Assembly (NCBI GenBank): GCA_035578155.1 | Contig: JAPWDM010000005.1 | Location: 52,086,454 to 52,150,453 of the forward strand | Reading direction: 5' to 3' | Length of the DNA: 64,000 bases | From: Brachynemurus nebulosus | Lineage: Eukaryota; Arthropoda; Insecta; Neuroptera; Myrmeleontidae | In this document: piece after piece, positions 48,568 to 60,485 of the stretch | How the letters are laid out: every line of letters starts with the position of its first letter | How positions within the stretch are numbered: position 1 is the first letter of the stretch | The notes under the pieces: model-generated | The model's input: only the letters and a program-made list of their open reading frames with translations | Told to the model about the DNA's origin: nothing | Databases searched by the model: none | Position numbers and translations under genes: made by a program

Positions 48568-50249
48568 AGGTTAGAGCACCAGTAGCCGTCATGTTAAGAC
48601 ATGAGCAGGACTTTACATTAAATTTTTTCGTTCATAATTATACGAAGTAACCAACAGTAAAGCTAAAACGAAAGAGAATTTTATATTAATAAAATAAAGG
48701 AATATATAAATATATTAATAAAAATAAAATAAAGGAAAAAGTGTGGTGTACCAGTACCCGTCAATAAAAAATTAACGATCTTCCAGTATCCGTCAGAGGA
48801 GCGACCCAGTATCCATCATTTTTTAGAATACGATTAATCTTAAACAACTGAGCTATCTATATAATTAAAATACTTAAGGATAAAGCTGTATTAAAAAAAA
48901 ATTATTTGATTCAGTTATTTCATTTCTAGAATTCCTGCAGATATGTTGCTTAGATTGCCACTGAACTGATTCTTTTAGAGTTCTCTTTAACTTTAGTACA
49001 ACCATCCGTGATGCTAATTCTTCTGGAGCATTATCCATAATATCCATAAATGCTGTTTTTGAACATTCTTTTTCATTGGAATTAATGTCATTATGTACTG
49101 ATTTTTGTCCTTTCTGTACAATTACATGGTTATTAGTCGTACCTACACAAAAAGATACTGATCCGTCATAATCAGACGCTCTGTATCTTTCCAAATTTCT
49201 ATAAATTCTTCTTTCTTAAAATATTCTTCAATTTCCTTAAGCCAGTTTTTGATATTTTACACTACCGAAGTTCTTGATTTTCTTAAATTTTGAGATAATC
49301 ACTTAGATAACTCCGGATGTCTATTGCAAAAAGACAAGAACCATCTTCGTCCAAGTCGACCATGAGTAAATGGATTTTCTCAAGTCTTGGATTAGTAGTT
49401 GGCTACTGTCTAGCAGTTAAGGATCACAATTTCATTCAAATGTATCATCCACTTTACTATGTTCTCATATTCATTGTTGGTTAAAATAATTGTGGAGGCA
49501 CTTTTTGCATAATACGGACTCCTTTCCTTTTAACTTATCTGACAATGTGGTCTGACAGTTATCTGTGATATACGAAATTGTTTGACTAGGATAGAAATCG
49601 GCATTTTTTTTAATGAATAGCATATCAAAAGCATTTATTTAATCTTTATTACTGTATTTTATATTGAAATTTACCTACAAAAAGACGGTACCAAAAACCG
49701 TTACTATAGGGTACCAGTATCTGACATTAATTTACAAGGACTACTAAAATTTAATTGTTACAGAAAATAATGATTACAGAAAATTTGTTACCCCAATAAC
49801 CGTCACTATGACGGTTACTTGAAAATGCCTGCATTTTATGTACCAGTAGCCCTCACCAAAAATAATAAAATTCTGGGTTTTCTGGTCTAAAAACTATTTT
49901 TTAACAAAATTTAATTCATAATAAACCTAAAAAAAAAAAAATCAAAAAAATATAACTAATTATTCGTTAAACCAAAATTACAGTAAAATTAAATTAGTGC
50001 TTTCCTTAGCTAAAACTTAAGAGTTTTAGTGAATATATGCAAATTTTACAAACACTAACTTTCAGATGAGCAGTTATTGTATTTAATGCTAACTGAATAC
50101 TATCATAAATGGAATAATGGTTGGGAATACTTTCCAGAACATGTAGCAGGAAACACAAAAAATATATGCTTGCTTAATATCTTAATTTTTATCATTTTAC
50201 TGAAATTTGACGACCATTGGGTCAATGACGGCTACTGGTGCTCTTACCT
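48568..50249. mobile_element. 1.68-kb TA-flanked element with ACCAGTAGCCGTCA repeats
   Basis: AGGTTAGAGCACCAGTAGCC plus GTCAT at the left is mirrored by the complement of the right end (AGGTAAGAGCACCAGTAGCC). TA lies on both sides (48566-48567 and 50250-50251). The 14-mer ACCAGTAxCCGTCA recurs at 48578, 48750, 48782, 48805, 49713, 49791 and 49842, all in one orientation, with an inverted copy at 50226 in the right end. The middle has a minus-strand 106-codon frame (48874-49194) and more broken coding-looking sequence up to about 49560. A non-autonomous or decayed TA-targeted transposon of unclear family. Confidence 0.75.
48874..49194 (-). pseudogene. Unrecognised coding remnant inside the 1.68-kb element
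   Basis: The 106-residue frame includes MDIMDNAPEELASRMVVLKL, KRTLKESVQWQS and several Cys. Upstream on the same strand (to about 49560) other frames give KGKESVLCKKCLHNYF and DLRKSIYSW, broken by stops. Composition looks more protein-like than the surrounding AT-rich DNA, and position inside a transposon suggests decayed transposon protein. I do not recognise the family. Confidence 0.4.
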
Positions 50250-50251
50250 TA

Positions 50252-50645
50252 TTACTATCCTTTTATTGAATTTTCAAACACAAAATATTTTGCATGTATC
50301 TTTACTGTCACTGTATTCTTAGATTTATTTTTATTTAAAATTCTTGCAACAAAATAAATATGTAAATACAAATAAGAAAAATTAATAATGTCGTCGTCAA
50401 ACAAGGTTAAAGTACCCATAAGTGGAATTGCGTTTATTATTTGATGGACTAAGAATGGCTTAGCAAATAGAGAATACCTATACAGACTTATACATACGTT
50501 AAATCAACAATTTAATTGTTAAAATGTGTGCAAAAGATGGACATAATAACATGTGGAATTATGTTTTTGAATATTCATGTTTTAAAGATATGTTCATGAT
50601 TTTTCACTAGGGTTAAATAAATTTTTTCTACGTCTAATGGAACAT
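50252..50645. other. AT-rich DNA, nothing assigned
   Basis: No feature recognised. Confidence 0.4.
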
Positions 50646-51174
50646 ACGTGGACGGTTCAGTAAGTACCCGTGTTTGACGACAGAGGGCATTCCTGAGGGA
50701 AGTTGGTGTTATCATCATGTGCTCCCATCTATCAAACGACGGTAAAAGAAATTTTAGACTGATCGATAGGTTATTTTGGATTTGGCAGCCATTCAAATAA
50801 GACGTGTTTCGTGATTTTCGCTAAGATGGAAAAAGAGTTGTTCGCGAGTTGTTGTCCATTTCTTCATGTTGGGGAACAAGAAAAAATCGCAGGGAGCCAG
50901 ATCGGGTGAATACGGGCGGTGCGGCAGCAATTCATAACGCAATTCATGCAATTTGGTGATAACAACTCCAGATACTGCTCTTTTACCATCTTAGCGAAAG
51001 TCACGGAACACTTCTTACTCGAATGACTGCCAAATCCAAAAACTAACCTACCAATCAGTGCGAAATTTCTTTCACCGTCGTTTGATAGGTGGGAGCACAC
51101 GATGATAACATCAACTTCCCTCAGGAATGCCCTCTGTCGTCGAACACGGGTACTTATTGAACCGCTCTTGTAGG
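50646..51174. mobile_element. Foldback mariner derivative
   Basis: Two arms of about 180 bp (50646-50829 and 50992-51174) are inverted copies, roughly 85-90% identical by eye, sharing GTAAGTACCCGTGT, CAGAGGGCATTCCTGAGGGA and CGCTAAGATGG. The 160-bp loop encodes a mariner transposase C-terminal scrap. The long arms look like a rearrangement of a mariner end, making a snap-back element. Confidence 0.85.
50805..50990 (-). pseudogene. Mariner transposase C-terminal fragment
   Basis: On the minus strand the frame reads VITKLHELRYELLPHRPYSP, then DLAPCDFFLFPNMKKW. It matches the LPHPPYSPDLAP-xDxxLFP block at the end of the mariner catalytic domain (the Asp of CDF corresponds to the third catalytic acid). 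No start and no upstream catalytic Asp residues are present. A dead fragment about 60 residues long. Confidence 0.92.
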
Positions 51175-52482
51175 TTTTTTTTATACTTACATCTGAAGGT
51201 ACTTTCAAATAAAATTCGTAGCATGTAACTTCTTTTCATTTGCACACATTGAAGGTATAGTTTGTTAGTAAAGGATATCCGACGGAAGTGGTATCAACTT
51301 TCATTTCTTAACCGTAACATTATATTTTTGTTTAGTGTGGAAAAACTCGTCATGTGCAGCTCTTTTTGTTTTCTATTCAAGTGGTTCACTTGAATTTTTA
51401 TTTTATTTCTTTCATTTTTTAGTTTATTTTTTCGTACGTACTGCAGCAACGAAATTATAATTTTGATAGTTGAAATGTTATAAAACTTTTCAAAAAAAAA
51501 AAAAATGTCGAAATAAAGTGAATACTAGAAGTAGTACTTCAAACGAGAAGAGGTTGTTGCAATTCGGTGGCAGTATAGAAAAAAGTGTTGAATTTAATAT
51601 AATTATAATTTCAAGTTGATGATTTTAATTCATATTTTTAATTTTGTTTAAATGTGTCAAAAACGAGCCTTTCAAATTACAGTAGAATCTCAGTAACGTG
51701 AATTTTCCATTAGTCCCTTATTTTGATTTACTGTCATGGGACAGTAATTTTGATAAACTTTATAAGCATGGGCGTAGCACGAGTTAACACCGTCACACCA
51801 GAGTGCTTCAGTGTCCATCCCAGAAAGTAATTTTTTTTATAGCGTTTCTCTCACGGCCACCAAAAATGAACGGCTAACTACGCTCACAATTACAAGTTTT
51901 ATTTTTGGATTAATATGTGTGTTTTTTCGTACAATTTCAGCTAACAAAATTTTTAAATATATACGAAGTCTCGTGTGTAGTCGGTCATTGAAATCACTGG
52001 ATTAAAATATGCGTTTTCTTGAATAGAACATTACTAAATTGAGATAAACAATAAAAATTCTACTTGGTAGTTGGTCGATAAAACGATTTTTTCAAAGGAT
52101 TTTAACGAAACTTCTCTATAGATATTTATTCAATCCAATACCAATAATACGAGCTCTTACCAAAAAAAAAAAATTGACCACCCCAATTTTGAGAAAAACG
52201 ATTTCAAAGTTTTGTAATTTTAACACGGCCTCTTATGGGAAAACTCTATTTTTTTTTTTTAATAAAATGAAAACGTGTCAAAGGAATTTGATAAAAATTT
52301 AATACAAAGTTACAAACCATACTTAATAAGAAATAAAAATTATTGACCACGCCGGTTTTGAAATATAATTTAAAAACATACATTTTACAACGCTTTTTCA
52401 ACAATTCTTTTAAATTGCTACAACATAAGCGCGTGGAAATTCAAAAAAACAAGTGGTATACAAATATAATAACTGAAGAATA
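51175..52482. other. AT-rich DNA, nothing assigned
   Basis: A lone TACAGTAGAATCTCAGTAAC near 51679 resembles a pogo/Tigger-type end, but no partner was found. The 64-codon frame at 51811-52005 has no domain. Confidence 0.4.
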
Positions 52483-52486
52483 TTAA

Positions 52487-53387
52487 CCCTAGAATCATAC
52501 ATACTCGTCAAAACGACGAACGAACTTCTCTACCTGCTCCAATATTGTGACTTGTCGGTACCTGCTCGCTGTGAAACTTCTGTTATCTAATTTATTTGTT
52601 ATTATAACACATAAGACATATAAATTTTTTTTATAGCTATTGTCGTTTTTTTTATACTGAAATAGTGTGCTTCAAAAAGAAGACGATGTATGATTAACCT
52701 ATATTTTTTTTAAAGATTTTGTACTCCACATATAAAAGTTTTCCTAATTTTTCTAAAATTCATTAAAGATATGGATGTTATAATTAATTTATTCAATGAT
52801 TATGATAATGTAAAAGATGATTACAGCTGTTTGACTTATAGAGACGACATAATACTGAAGTTTGAATATATTGAATCGAAAACTAAAGAATGCGTTTCGA
52901 ATGACTTAATAAAAGATTAACAATTTATTTTGTGGAAAATATTTTAATTTTTATTATTTTTTGAGATCTTATTCCAAAAATTACTAACAAATTTTAGAAA
53001 ATTTACAAATGTGCCTAATGGGGAAATAACTACATATCTATAGGAACATTTATGACTGACAAATTTCACATTCTGTAAAGTCACACGTGTCCACTGATTC
53101 ATAATAGTTCATAAATTAATTATTACAATTGATGTATTTATATATTTTTTAATTTTTATAATGAAAATATGCTTTGATAAAAAGATTAAAAAAATTAATA
53201 AATATTTACATTAAGAAATTTTTCCAAATCCAATTTTTTTAAATACTTTGTTCGCTTTTGTAGTATTGTTATGTAAAAAAAATGTTTTTTGCAAATAAAC
53301 TCTAAAATTCCCCGTAAAAAGTCCATTCGTCGAAACGACGCCGATGTATGATTAACTTGACTCGTAGACCAACGTATGATTCTAGGG
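52487..53387. mobile_element. piggyBac-type MITE, copy 2 (inverted to copy 1)
   Basis: TTAA (52483-52486 and 53388-53391) with CCCTAGAATCATAC at the left and GTATGATTCTAGGG at the right. Its right side, with ACGCCGATGTATGATTAACT and GACTCGTAGACCAACGTATG, is the complement of the left side of copy 1, so the two copies are in opposite orientation. It is 901 bp against 914. No transposase. Confidence 0.93.
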
Positions 53388-53391
53388 TTAA

Positions 53392-54326
53392 TTAATTATT
53401 TAATTTTTGATAAAAATTTTTTTTTTACTGAAATATACTTTTGCACGTCTGACTATCTCAGAGCAACTACGTTAATGTAAATTTTTTTGTAATTTTCAAC
53501 AGAAACTTTCCATAAAAGTTAAATATAGCTACAATAAAATATATGGAAATCAGAATTGAACTTCACTACAGTTATTATTTACTATGAAACACAGTATTTT
53601 TGTAACTACACTTTTAATTTTATAAAAAGTGAAACAAACAGTACCAAAAATCTGTATAAGGAGCTTCCAGTTTTATTTCTCTTTCATTTATAAAGAATAA
53701 GAATTTGAAAAGTTTCAGAAATTTTAGTAGGTATACTTGATGACGCCATCAAGTTCAAATTTTCTTTTTTTTATTATATGTTGTAAAAATGGTTTATTTT
53801 AGCCTCACTGATGAAAATTAAAGAATTTGAATGTTAAATTGTCATTTTTGTATAGTTAAAAAAACAAGAAGATTCCTCCCATAAAAATACAACTTTTATA
53901 GTTCCACTCTTCCACTAAACATAATATCAGACTAATCAGCACTAAAATTTCCAAATATTTTTAATATTCTAAATAATTATTTTTAAAGAATTTAATGTAT
54001 TTATTTGACCTCTATCAATATCAGTGTTTGCATACGCGGTAACATAAAACTAATTAGCAAAAACGAAAATAATAATTTATGAATAATTTTCAAATAAACA
54101 AATATAAATATTTTTAATTAACATTTGCAATGCAAGCAGGCGGTATCCAGATTGTTTTTACAATAACAATGATTATTAATTTTCGCAAAAATAATTATAT
54201 TAATTACCTATACTACCTATTACAATAATTTTATAAAATTAAATTACTAACGAAATTAAAGTTTAATGTTTCATTGTATATACTTTGATTGTTACCTACT
54301 ATTTGACTTTGAGCGTTGCGTAGTCG
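53392..54326. other. AT-rich DNA, nothing assigned
   Basis: No inverted ends or coding motif recognised. Confidence 0.4.
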
Positions 54327-54860
54327 GTGTCGTGTCCGGACAGCGCGTGTTTTGACGGCGCGTGTTCACAAAGCGTACATAATTATGGTGCAATAAAAAT
54401 AAACTGACCAGATACATTGATAATACAGTGCCGTCCCAAAAATGATATTGTCATTGTATAATTTTCAGTTTGTTAACAAAATTTGAATTTTGAATGAAAG
54501 TTTGTTATTTTACTAACTGAATAAGTAATAATTTGATTATATTTAATAGGTTTATACTGACCACGTAAACCTTAGTTGTATTTTAACATCTAATTTTCAA
54601 TATTAGCTCGTACAGCCAGAGGAAGAGTGCTTTAAGGATTTACCTATATAACATTTATAAATTCAGAGATTATTGCCTAAATTTGAAATATGAAATAAAT
54701 TGTTCTGCATCAATTTCAATTAAAAAATATATACTTTCCCGGAAACATTTACAGGAAAAATTTATTTTTAAAGTTACCATTAATTTAATGCTATTTTCAC
54801 CGGAAGTGTCCAAATTTGAAGGAAAATTGAAAAATTCGTTGTTTCACCAAAGATATATAA
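54327..54860. repeat. Palindromic element, copy 2, right arm missing
   Basis: GGTGTCGTGTCCGGACAGCG and GCGCGTGTTCACAAAGCG match 655-710, and CAGTGCCGTCCCAAAAATGA matches the core start at 767. Similarity continues through the middle (CCGGAAGTGTCCAAATTTGA at about 54800) and then stops. The right inverted arm seen at 1215-1488 is absent. Overlapping frame 54683-54919 is not a gene. Confidence 0.85.
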
Positions 54861-55600
54861 TTGAAAAACTGATTTTTAGTTACTATGTACGATCTGATTT
54901 TTCTGAGCTTAAAAAATAAAGTAATAAGGTAACTATTTTGATTTTAACAAATGTAGTTTGTGCTGAAAATATATGTTAAATAATGCTTTTTTTAAGGAAA
55001 AGCTGGTAAATTCGGGAAAAAAATTAATTTATAAATCTATACGCACCTAATAAGGTTATTCAAGGTAATATTTTCCGAAAATTATAGAACGAAATTCCAA
55101 ATTCTTCGGTTATAGAAAATGCATATTCTAGAAAAAGGCATTTTTTTCACAAAAGTGTACCTATAATTAGTAAGTAAATTGATAAACTTTATTTAAATTC
55201 TAAAAGTTTTCTAATAAAACACAAAAAATCGAACACAGGTTATAGGTTAAAAATAGAGCCCGCATATTAAAACAGAATATAGGTAGGTTTAAAAATTAAA
55301 TTTTTTTAATGAAATTGTTACTGTATATTACTTAGGAGAAATACCTCTAGACAGCCCTTCTCATACTCCCAAATTTTCTTCCCAAAGCCCTTCGTATATT
55401 TTAGCCTCGACGTGTAAAATGTGCTCGACAGTGAAAATAGCATCTGTGACTTATTTGGATGTAGATTTGACTTAAGTGGAAACATTTTTTAAAAAATTTT
55501 CTAGGTGATAATTACGGAGGCTAGAGCACCCAACCACTTGGAAGCTTGTGGAATGACATGCCCGAATGAAAGGCTTTTACAGCCGCCATTGGTATAAGTG
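54861..55600. other. AT-rich DNA, nothing assigned
   Basis: No element boundary recognised. Composition becomes less AT-rich after about 55340. Confidence 0.4.
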
Positions 55601-55617
55601 CTGAAAAAAAAATATAA

Positions 55618-55806
55618 GCTAATTCTCAAAATTATAGATCAATTTTTTACGTGTTAAAAAACATTCGAAATTGTCTTTATTCTCATCTGTCTAAAAGTAT
55701 TCCTTCCCTTAATGTCTTTAAAAATATTTTCCAAATTCTATACAAGTTTGGGAAATCACCACCTTTCAAAAATTATAAAATACATTCCATCTTTAACATC
55801 AAATAA
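55618..55806 (+). pseudogene. Possible LINE reverse transcriptase remnant
   Basis: The frame reads ANSQNYRSIFYVLKNIRNCL, then YSHLSKSIPSLNVFKNIFQ. This resembles the NYRPIS...K..E..LYSHLSK block at the start of the RT domain of jockey/CR1-like LINEs. The Pro of NYRPIS is lost and the frame closes after about 60 codons. Only one block is recognisable. Confidence 0.35.
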
Positions 55807-55859
55807 AACTGTTTTGCCGAGCGAATTTGAATCAATATTTGTAAAATAAGAGTTAGGTA

Positions 55860-56089
55860 GGGTAAAAGCCCCCTTTGTGGAACGGTATCTAATTATGAAC
55901 ATTTACATATTAATGAAGTTATTTCTGAAAGAAACGTCTGATAACAAAAATTATTATTAATAGAATGATTGTTTTTCAATTTAAATTCACCTCGCATTTA
56001 AAGTTTCCTTACTTAATTAAAGAAATAAATATGTAAATGTCAAAACTGTTTCAGTATTAGATACCGTTCCACAAAGGGGGCTTTTACCC
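55860..56089. mobile_element. TA-flanked MITE with GGGTAAAAGCCCCCTTTGTG ends
   Basis: The first 40 bases (through GGAACGGTATCTAAT) are mirrored exactly at the right end, with TA at 55858-55859 and 56090-56091. The arms also share ATTTACATATT. At 230 bp it has no coding capacity. The start resembles that of the repeat at 7793. Confidence 0.88.
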
Positions 56090-56151
56090 TACTAGTACGA
56101 AATTTTATCAGTAGATTTTATTTAGGTTTGTTTTCTGTATATTTATTAATA

Positions 56152-56651
56152 CAGTGTAAACTCTATATAACGAACTTCTATTTAACGAAAAACTCCTTAA
56201 AACGTAGAAATTACAAAGGTTTGTTTGGTTTACATTATCATTCGTATATTGAAACACTCTTTATAACGTAATAGCCACTCTCAATAACGAAAAATACGTC
56301 ATTTTTTAAGCCAAAAAAAATTTTGATTTCACTGACTTTCAAACAAAATAGTGATACAAAGTCGTAAATATTTCGTACGCACAAAGGGATTTTTAGAAAT
56401 CCGTTTATTTGTTTGTTGTAATTGCCTAGCACATGTTTTTGCCTACTGTACTTTTGTACTACTGTGTACTACTGTTTGTGTATTGACGAAAAAGTGTCAT
56501 TTAATTCAGTCAAAATTAAAACCACTTACTAAATTCGTAAGTTGTATTCGTAAAATTATATTGTTTTCTTTTACTCTCCATATAACGAAAACTCTTTATA
56601 ACGTAATAAAGTACCCGGTCCCTTCAATTTCGTTATATGGAGTTTACACTG
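56152..56651. mobile_element. pogo/Tigger-like MITE with TATAACGAA repeats
   Basis: CAGTGTAAACTCTATATAACG at the left is mirrored by CGTTATATGGAGTTTACACTG at the right, with TA at 56150-56151 and 56652-56653. ATAACGAA/ATAACGTA occurs at least seven times (56166, 56261, 56285, 56581, 56597 and others). TA target and CAGT start fit pogo/Tigger. Overlapping frames of 64 and 115 codons on opposite strands are not convincing genes. Confidence 0.82.
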
Positions 56652-56653
56652 TA

Positions 56654-59600
56654 GTTAATTTAAAAAGAATATTAAACTTAAAAAAAAAAAAACAGTAAAA
56701 GAAAAAATTAAAACAATATCGGACATTAAAAACTTAATTCTTAATTTAAAATGATTTTAATGTTTATTTTTATTTTACTAGACATGTATTTTGTATTGGA
56801 ATACGTACCAATGCATGTATATTTATAGAAATAAAAAAAAAAATTGCTATTAAAATTAACCATAAAAATACAATTATTATATAAAAATCTAGTATAAGTT
56901 ATAGTTTTTACTATACTAACTGTGTTAACATATGAATAATTTTACCGTCAACCTGCGTAAACAAGGAAATTCATCCAAAAAGAAATATAGGTAATTTATA
57001 ACCGAAAATTAAAGAATCGAAAAATCAAACATATAGTTACTTCAACTGTCTTAACATAGATTTTCATTAAAAAGTTATACAATTATACAATTAGAAACAA
57101 ATGTATTAGCATCAAAAATTAATAAAAATTACATTAAAATGACAAAAGGACTGAGTCTTCCCAGTACCTACTCTTTTTTAAATAAAATTTACCCATAATA
57201 TTAATCAAATTTTAAATATCATGTTGCATTTGAAAGTCAGACATAAAATCTGAGCAAGTAAGAACTTCCTCTAAACCATAAGGATGCACTAGATTTCGAG
57301 TTTATCCTCCAAGCCGTTTTCAAAATACCGTCCTTGTCAACACATCATGATACACTCCAATAAAAATAATGATATTACTATAATTTTCCAATTTGTGGCG
57401 TTCTTATAAACGTATTTGACATACGTTATTACCTACTTTTATTTTGGATAATTACAATTACAAAGGGGTCTAACAGGTTAAGATAGGGTCTGCATCTGCA
57501 ACCTCAGAAGGCTATTTTCAAAATAACTTATGATATCAATGAGTAATAAATTGGCACATATTTAGCCTCTGATCTTGCTGCGTTTTTAAAAAAACTGACC
57601 ATATATATGCTAGAGTGGGTATTTTTGAAAATCAATTTATTAAAAAACTATTACAGCTAGACTAACAAAACCAAAACTGTTTATTGGGTAATATAATGTT
57701 CCATATTCTTTATTTTTTACAGATTTTTTTTTAACTATTATTTATACCACCTTAAAATTTTAAAAATAAAAATTTGTTTACCAAGTTCTCGCATAGGTAT
57801 AATCACGGAAAAAATATATAATATAGCTTACTAGGTCCTTTATTATCACTAAACAGTGCGTTAGAATTAAATAGATGCATTAATACTTAAAAATTAAATC
57901 TCTTTATGACTGCTCTAGAGTATACCTATCATAATTTCATATTTCCCTTTCATATAAACTTACTTATAAATGTGTAAACAAGTAGTAGTAATAGTTGATT
58001 TTCATCTAAAATTGAACGATTTTTTCGAATAGCGAGTGTATAAGGTAAGGAACGTATATATACGTATAAACACTATTTTAATGTTTTGGTTTTTCAAAAG
58101 CACAATTATTCATATCGAAGTCTTCAAATAACAATATATTTATGTATATATATAAAAAACTATAAAAATATTATTATATACAATTTGCAATAAAAATAAA
58201 TGCACGTCATAATAATAAATAGATTGCTGTGTTGCAAAGAAAGATCGCGCCATCTATTTTCACTATACAGCGTTAAAAAGTACTTTTTAGTTAAATTGTT
58301 GTGACTTCAAATACCTATACTCAACAAAAACAAAAAAAAACTATAATGGAAATATAAAATAAAGTGGGGTTATTGCATTCAATGTTATTTTTTAGTATTT
58401 TAGTAAATTTTTTTTAGAAAAATGAATGAAAAGAAAATTCTTAGTTTGTACTTTTATAAAAACATTAAAGTATTTGAGAATATTACTAACTTAATAATTT
58501 GAAAATCGTATAAATCATATTTAGCTGACTTGCTGTTTAATTAATAAAATAACCTTGCCTATTTTACTTCAAGGATTATCCAAACAGTATAATTAATTAA
58601 TTATTGTTCTTCAAATATAAGTTTAAAAAAAAATCTGTAAATATTTTATATTTAATTTTGTTTTTTTTGGTAACAAATTTTCAAAACATATTTATAAATT
58701 AAAACTATACCAAGTGCTCAGAAAGATTATATACAAAATTACTCTAGTAAAAAGAAAATAAGACCGTGCAATGAGTTATGAGTGTAAAACAAACTTTTCG
58801 GGACTGGAAGTGTTATAGTTCGGCCGCTATCTTGAGTTTAAAATCGAAAATAATCAGTCGATTATTTCAGTAATCGTCTTTTCTTGTAAAAAAAGTAGTT
58901 ATCTACAACCGTTATCCGAAACATTTTGGCAAAATGTCCTTATTTAAAAAATTATGGTCAAAAAAGTTCATTAGTTTTACTTATAACTTTTGTGTTTTCA
59001 ATCCGAAAAAGAGTGCTTCTTATTACTTTTTTTTTCTAGGATATTTACTAATAAAAAATTCTACCTATACTTAATTTTTAATTGAGTGTATATTTGCTGA
59101 TTTTAAGCGCAAAGAATGCGAACAAGTGATTTATGTAACTACAGAAAATATTGCAAAGAACCGTAAAATTTTCACTTTAGAAAAATTTTAGTCTGATAGT
59201 ATGTGAGCGTATGCTTTTATTACACTAACACAATACGGAATTACACTAGCGGAAGCCGACAATATTTTTAAGAAACTCTATATAAACAAATACATAAAAT
59301 TATTCAACATATACATATATGTGATACGTACATACATATATTTGACATACAAACACATTCAAATCAATTAGAGAATTATTACAGAAAGTTTAGATAAGAA
59401 ACTGGTAAAAATAAATTTAAAAAAACGAACAAATACTTTTATTAATTTTTATATTGTTTATTTTAAAATTTTTTCTAGAAACCAAGAGAGTAGTGTGTGT
59501 TGGTGTTTGTGTAAGTTGAGTATATACACATCGGTGTGTTAACATCGCACACATACATAATGCCTAATCAATTAATCATTGATCGCAACCGGCCTCTGCG

Positions 59601-60409
59601 GTTGTTTTGATTATTTTCGGCTGCCGAAGCCGTGGAACTGAAAGTGTTAATATTAAAAGTAATAGGCAAAAATTTTATATCAAAATGCAATTAGTAACAA
59701 AAGTGATTCGGAATCGAAGACTCCAAAATTTTTTTTGCTAATGATTCCACCACTAAATTGTATTAGTAGCTAAGCTGTTTTGATGGAAGTAGTTATTGAC
59801 ACAGTTAAAAATATAACTTTTCACACGTTGGTTATTATCAGTGCCAGTAATAATACCTATTCTACGCATTCATATCCAGTATTTTGATTCCCTGCGCTAC
59901 CACCATTGTTACAACAATAATAACTCTGAGTTTTCGTTATTCTTGATTTCAAAAATTAAACACTATTGATATTGATAATATTAAGTATAGGTATAGGTAC
60001 CTATATTAAATATAATAAAATAAATTCCACTGTTCACCAATACGTTGTTTTCTGTTTTCAAAAATATTATTTCCCTTTGATGAATTCTGGGAAGATTCAA
60101 AAGGTTATTAGATAAATATTATATTTAACAAATTAGCCGCAAGCTATTGTATGATACCTACAAATAAAAGGTAATCACAAAACGGAAGGCATCATTAATT
60201 TTTATTTATGATTATAAGCTATAAACTTAATTTAATGTATTGTTACAACTATCTTTTAATCAGTATAATAAAATTACAAATGTTTAATATTATTACAGTG
60301 CTTTTATACATATTCTTGACGTTTTTTCAAAGTGAGGTACATGGATAGGCGAATAAAATTCTATACAGTAACTTGAATATATAGGTAGATAAGTGATTTT
60401 GAACGCCAA
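56654..60409. other. 3.7-kb AT-rich stretch without recognised genes
   Basis: Mostly low-complexity AT-rich DNA. Two less AT-rich spots, 58790-58860 and 59490-59645 (with CGGCTGCCGAAGCCG, a small hairpin), might be exon or promoter islands, but I see no reading frame or splice pattern to support that. Confidence 0.4.
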
Positions 60410-60485
60410 CAACGAGGCCCGACGAGAGGGTGGGGTAGCCGGGGTTGTAGCCTCGTGGCTCGGATTGAAAGAGAGGGCCCAAGAA
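60410..60485. other. Isolated GC-rich patch
   Basis: About 75 bp with GAGGCCCGACGAGAGGGTGG, GTAGCCGGGG and GAGAGGGCCC, strongly GC-rich against the AT-rich background. No pol III boxes or frame could be confirmed. It might be part of a mobile element. Confidence 0.5.
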
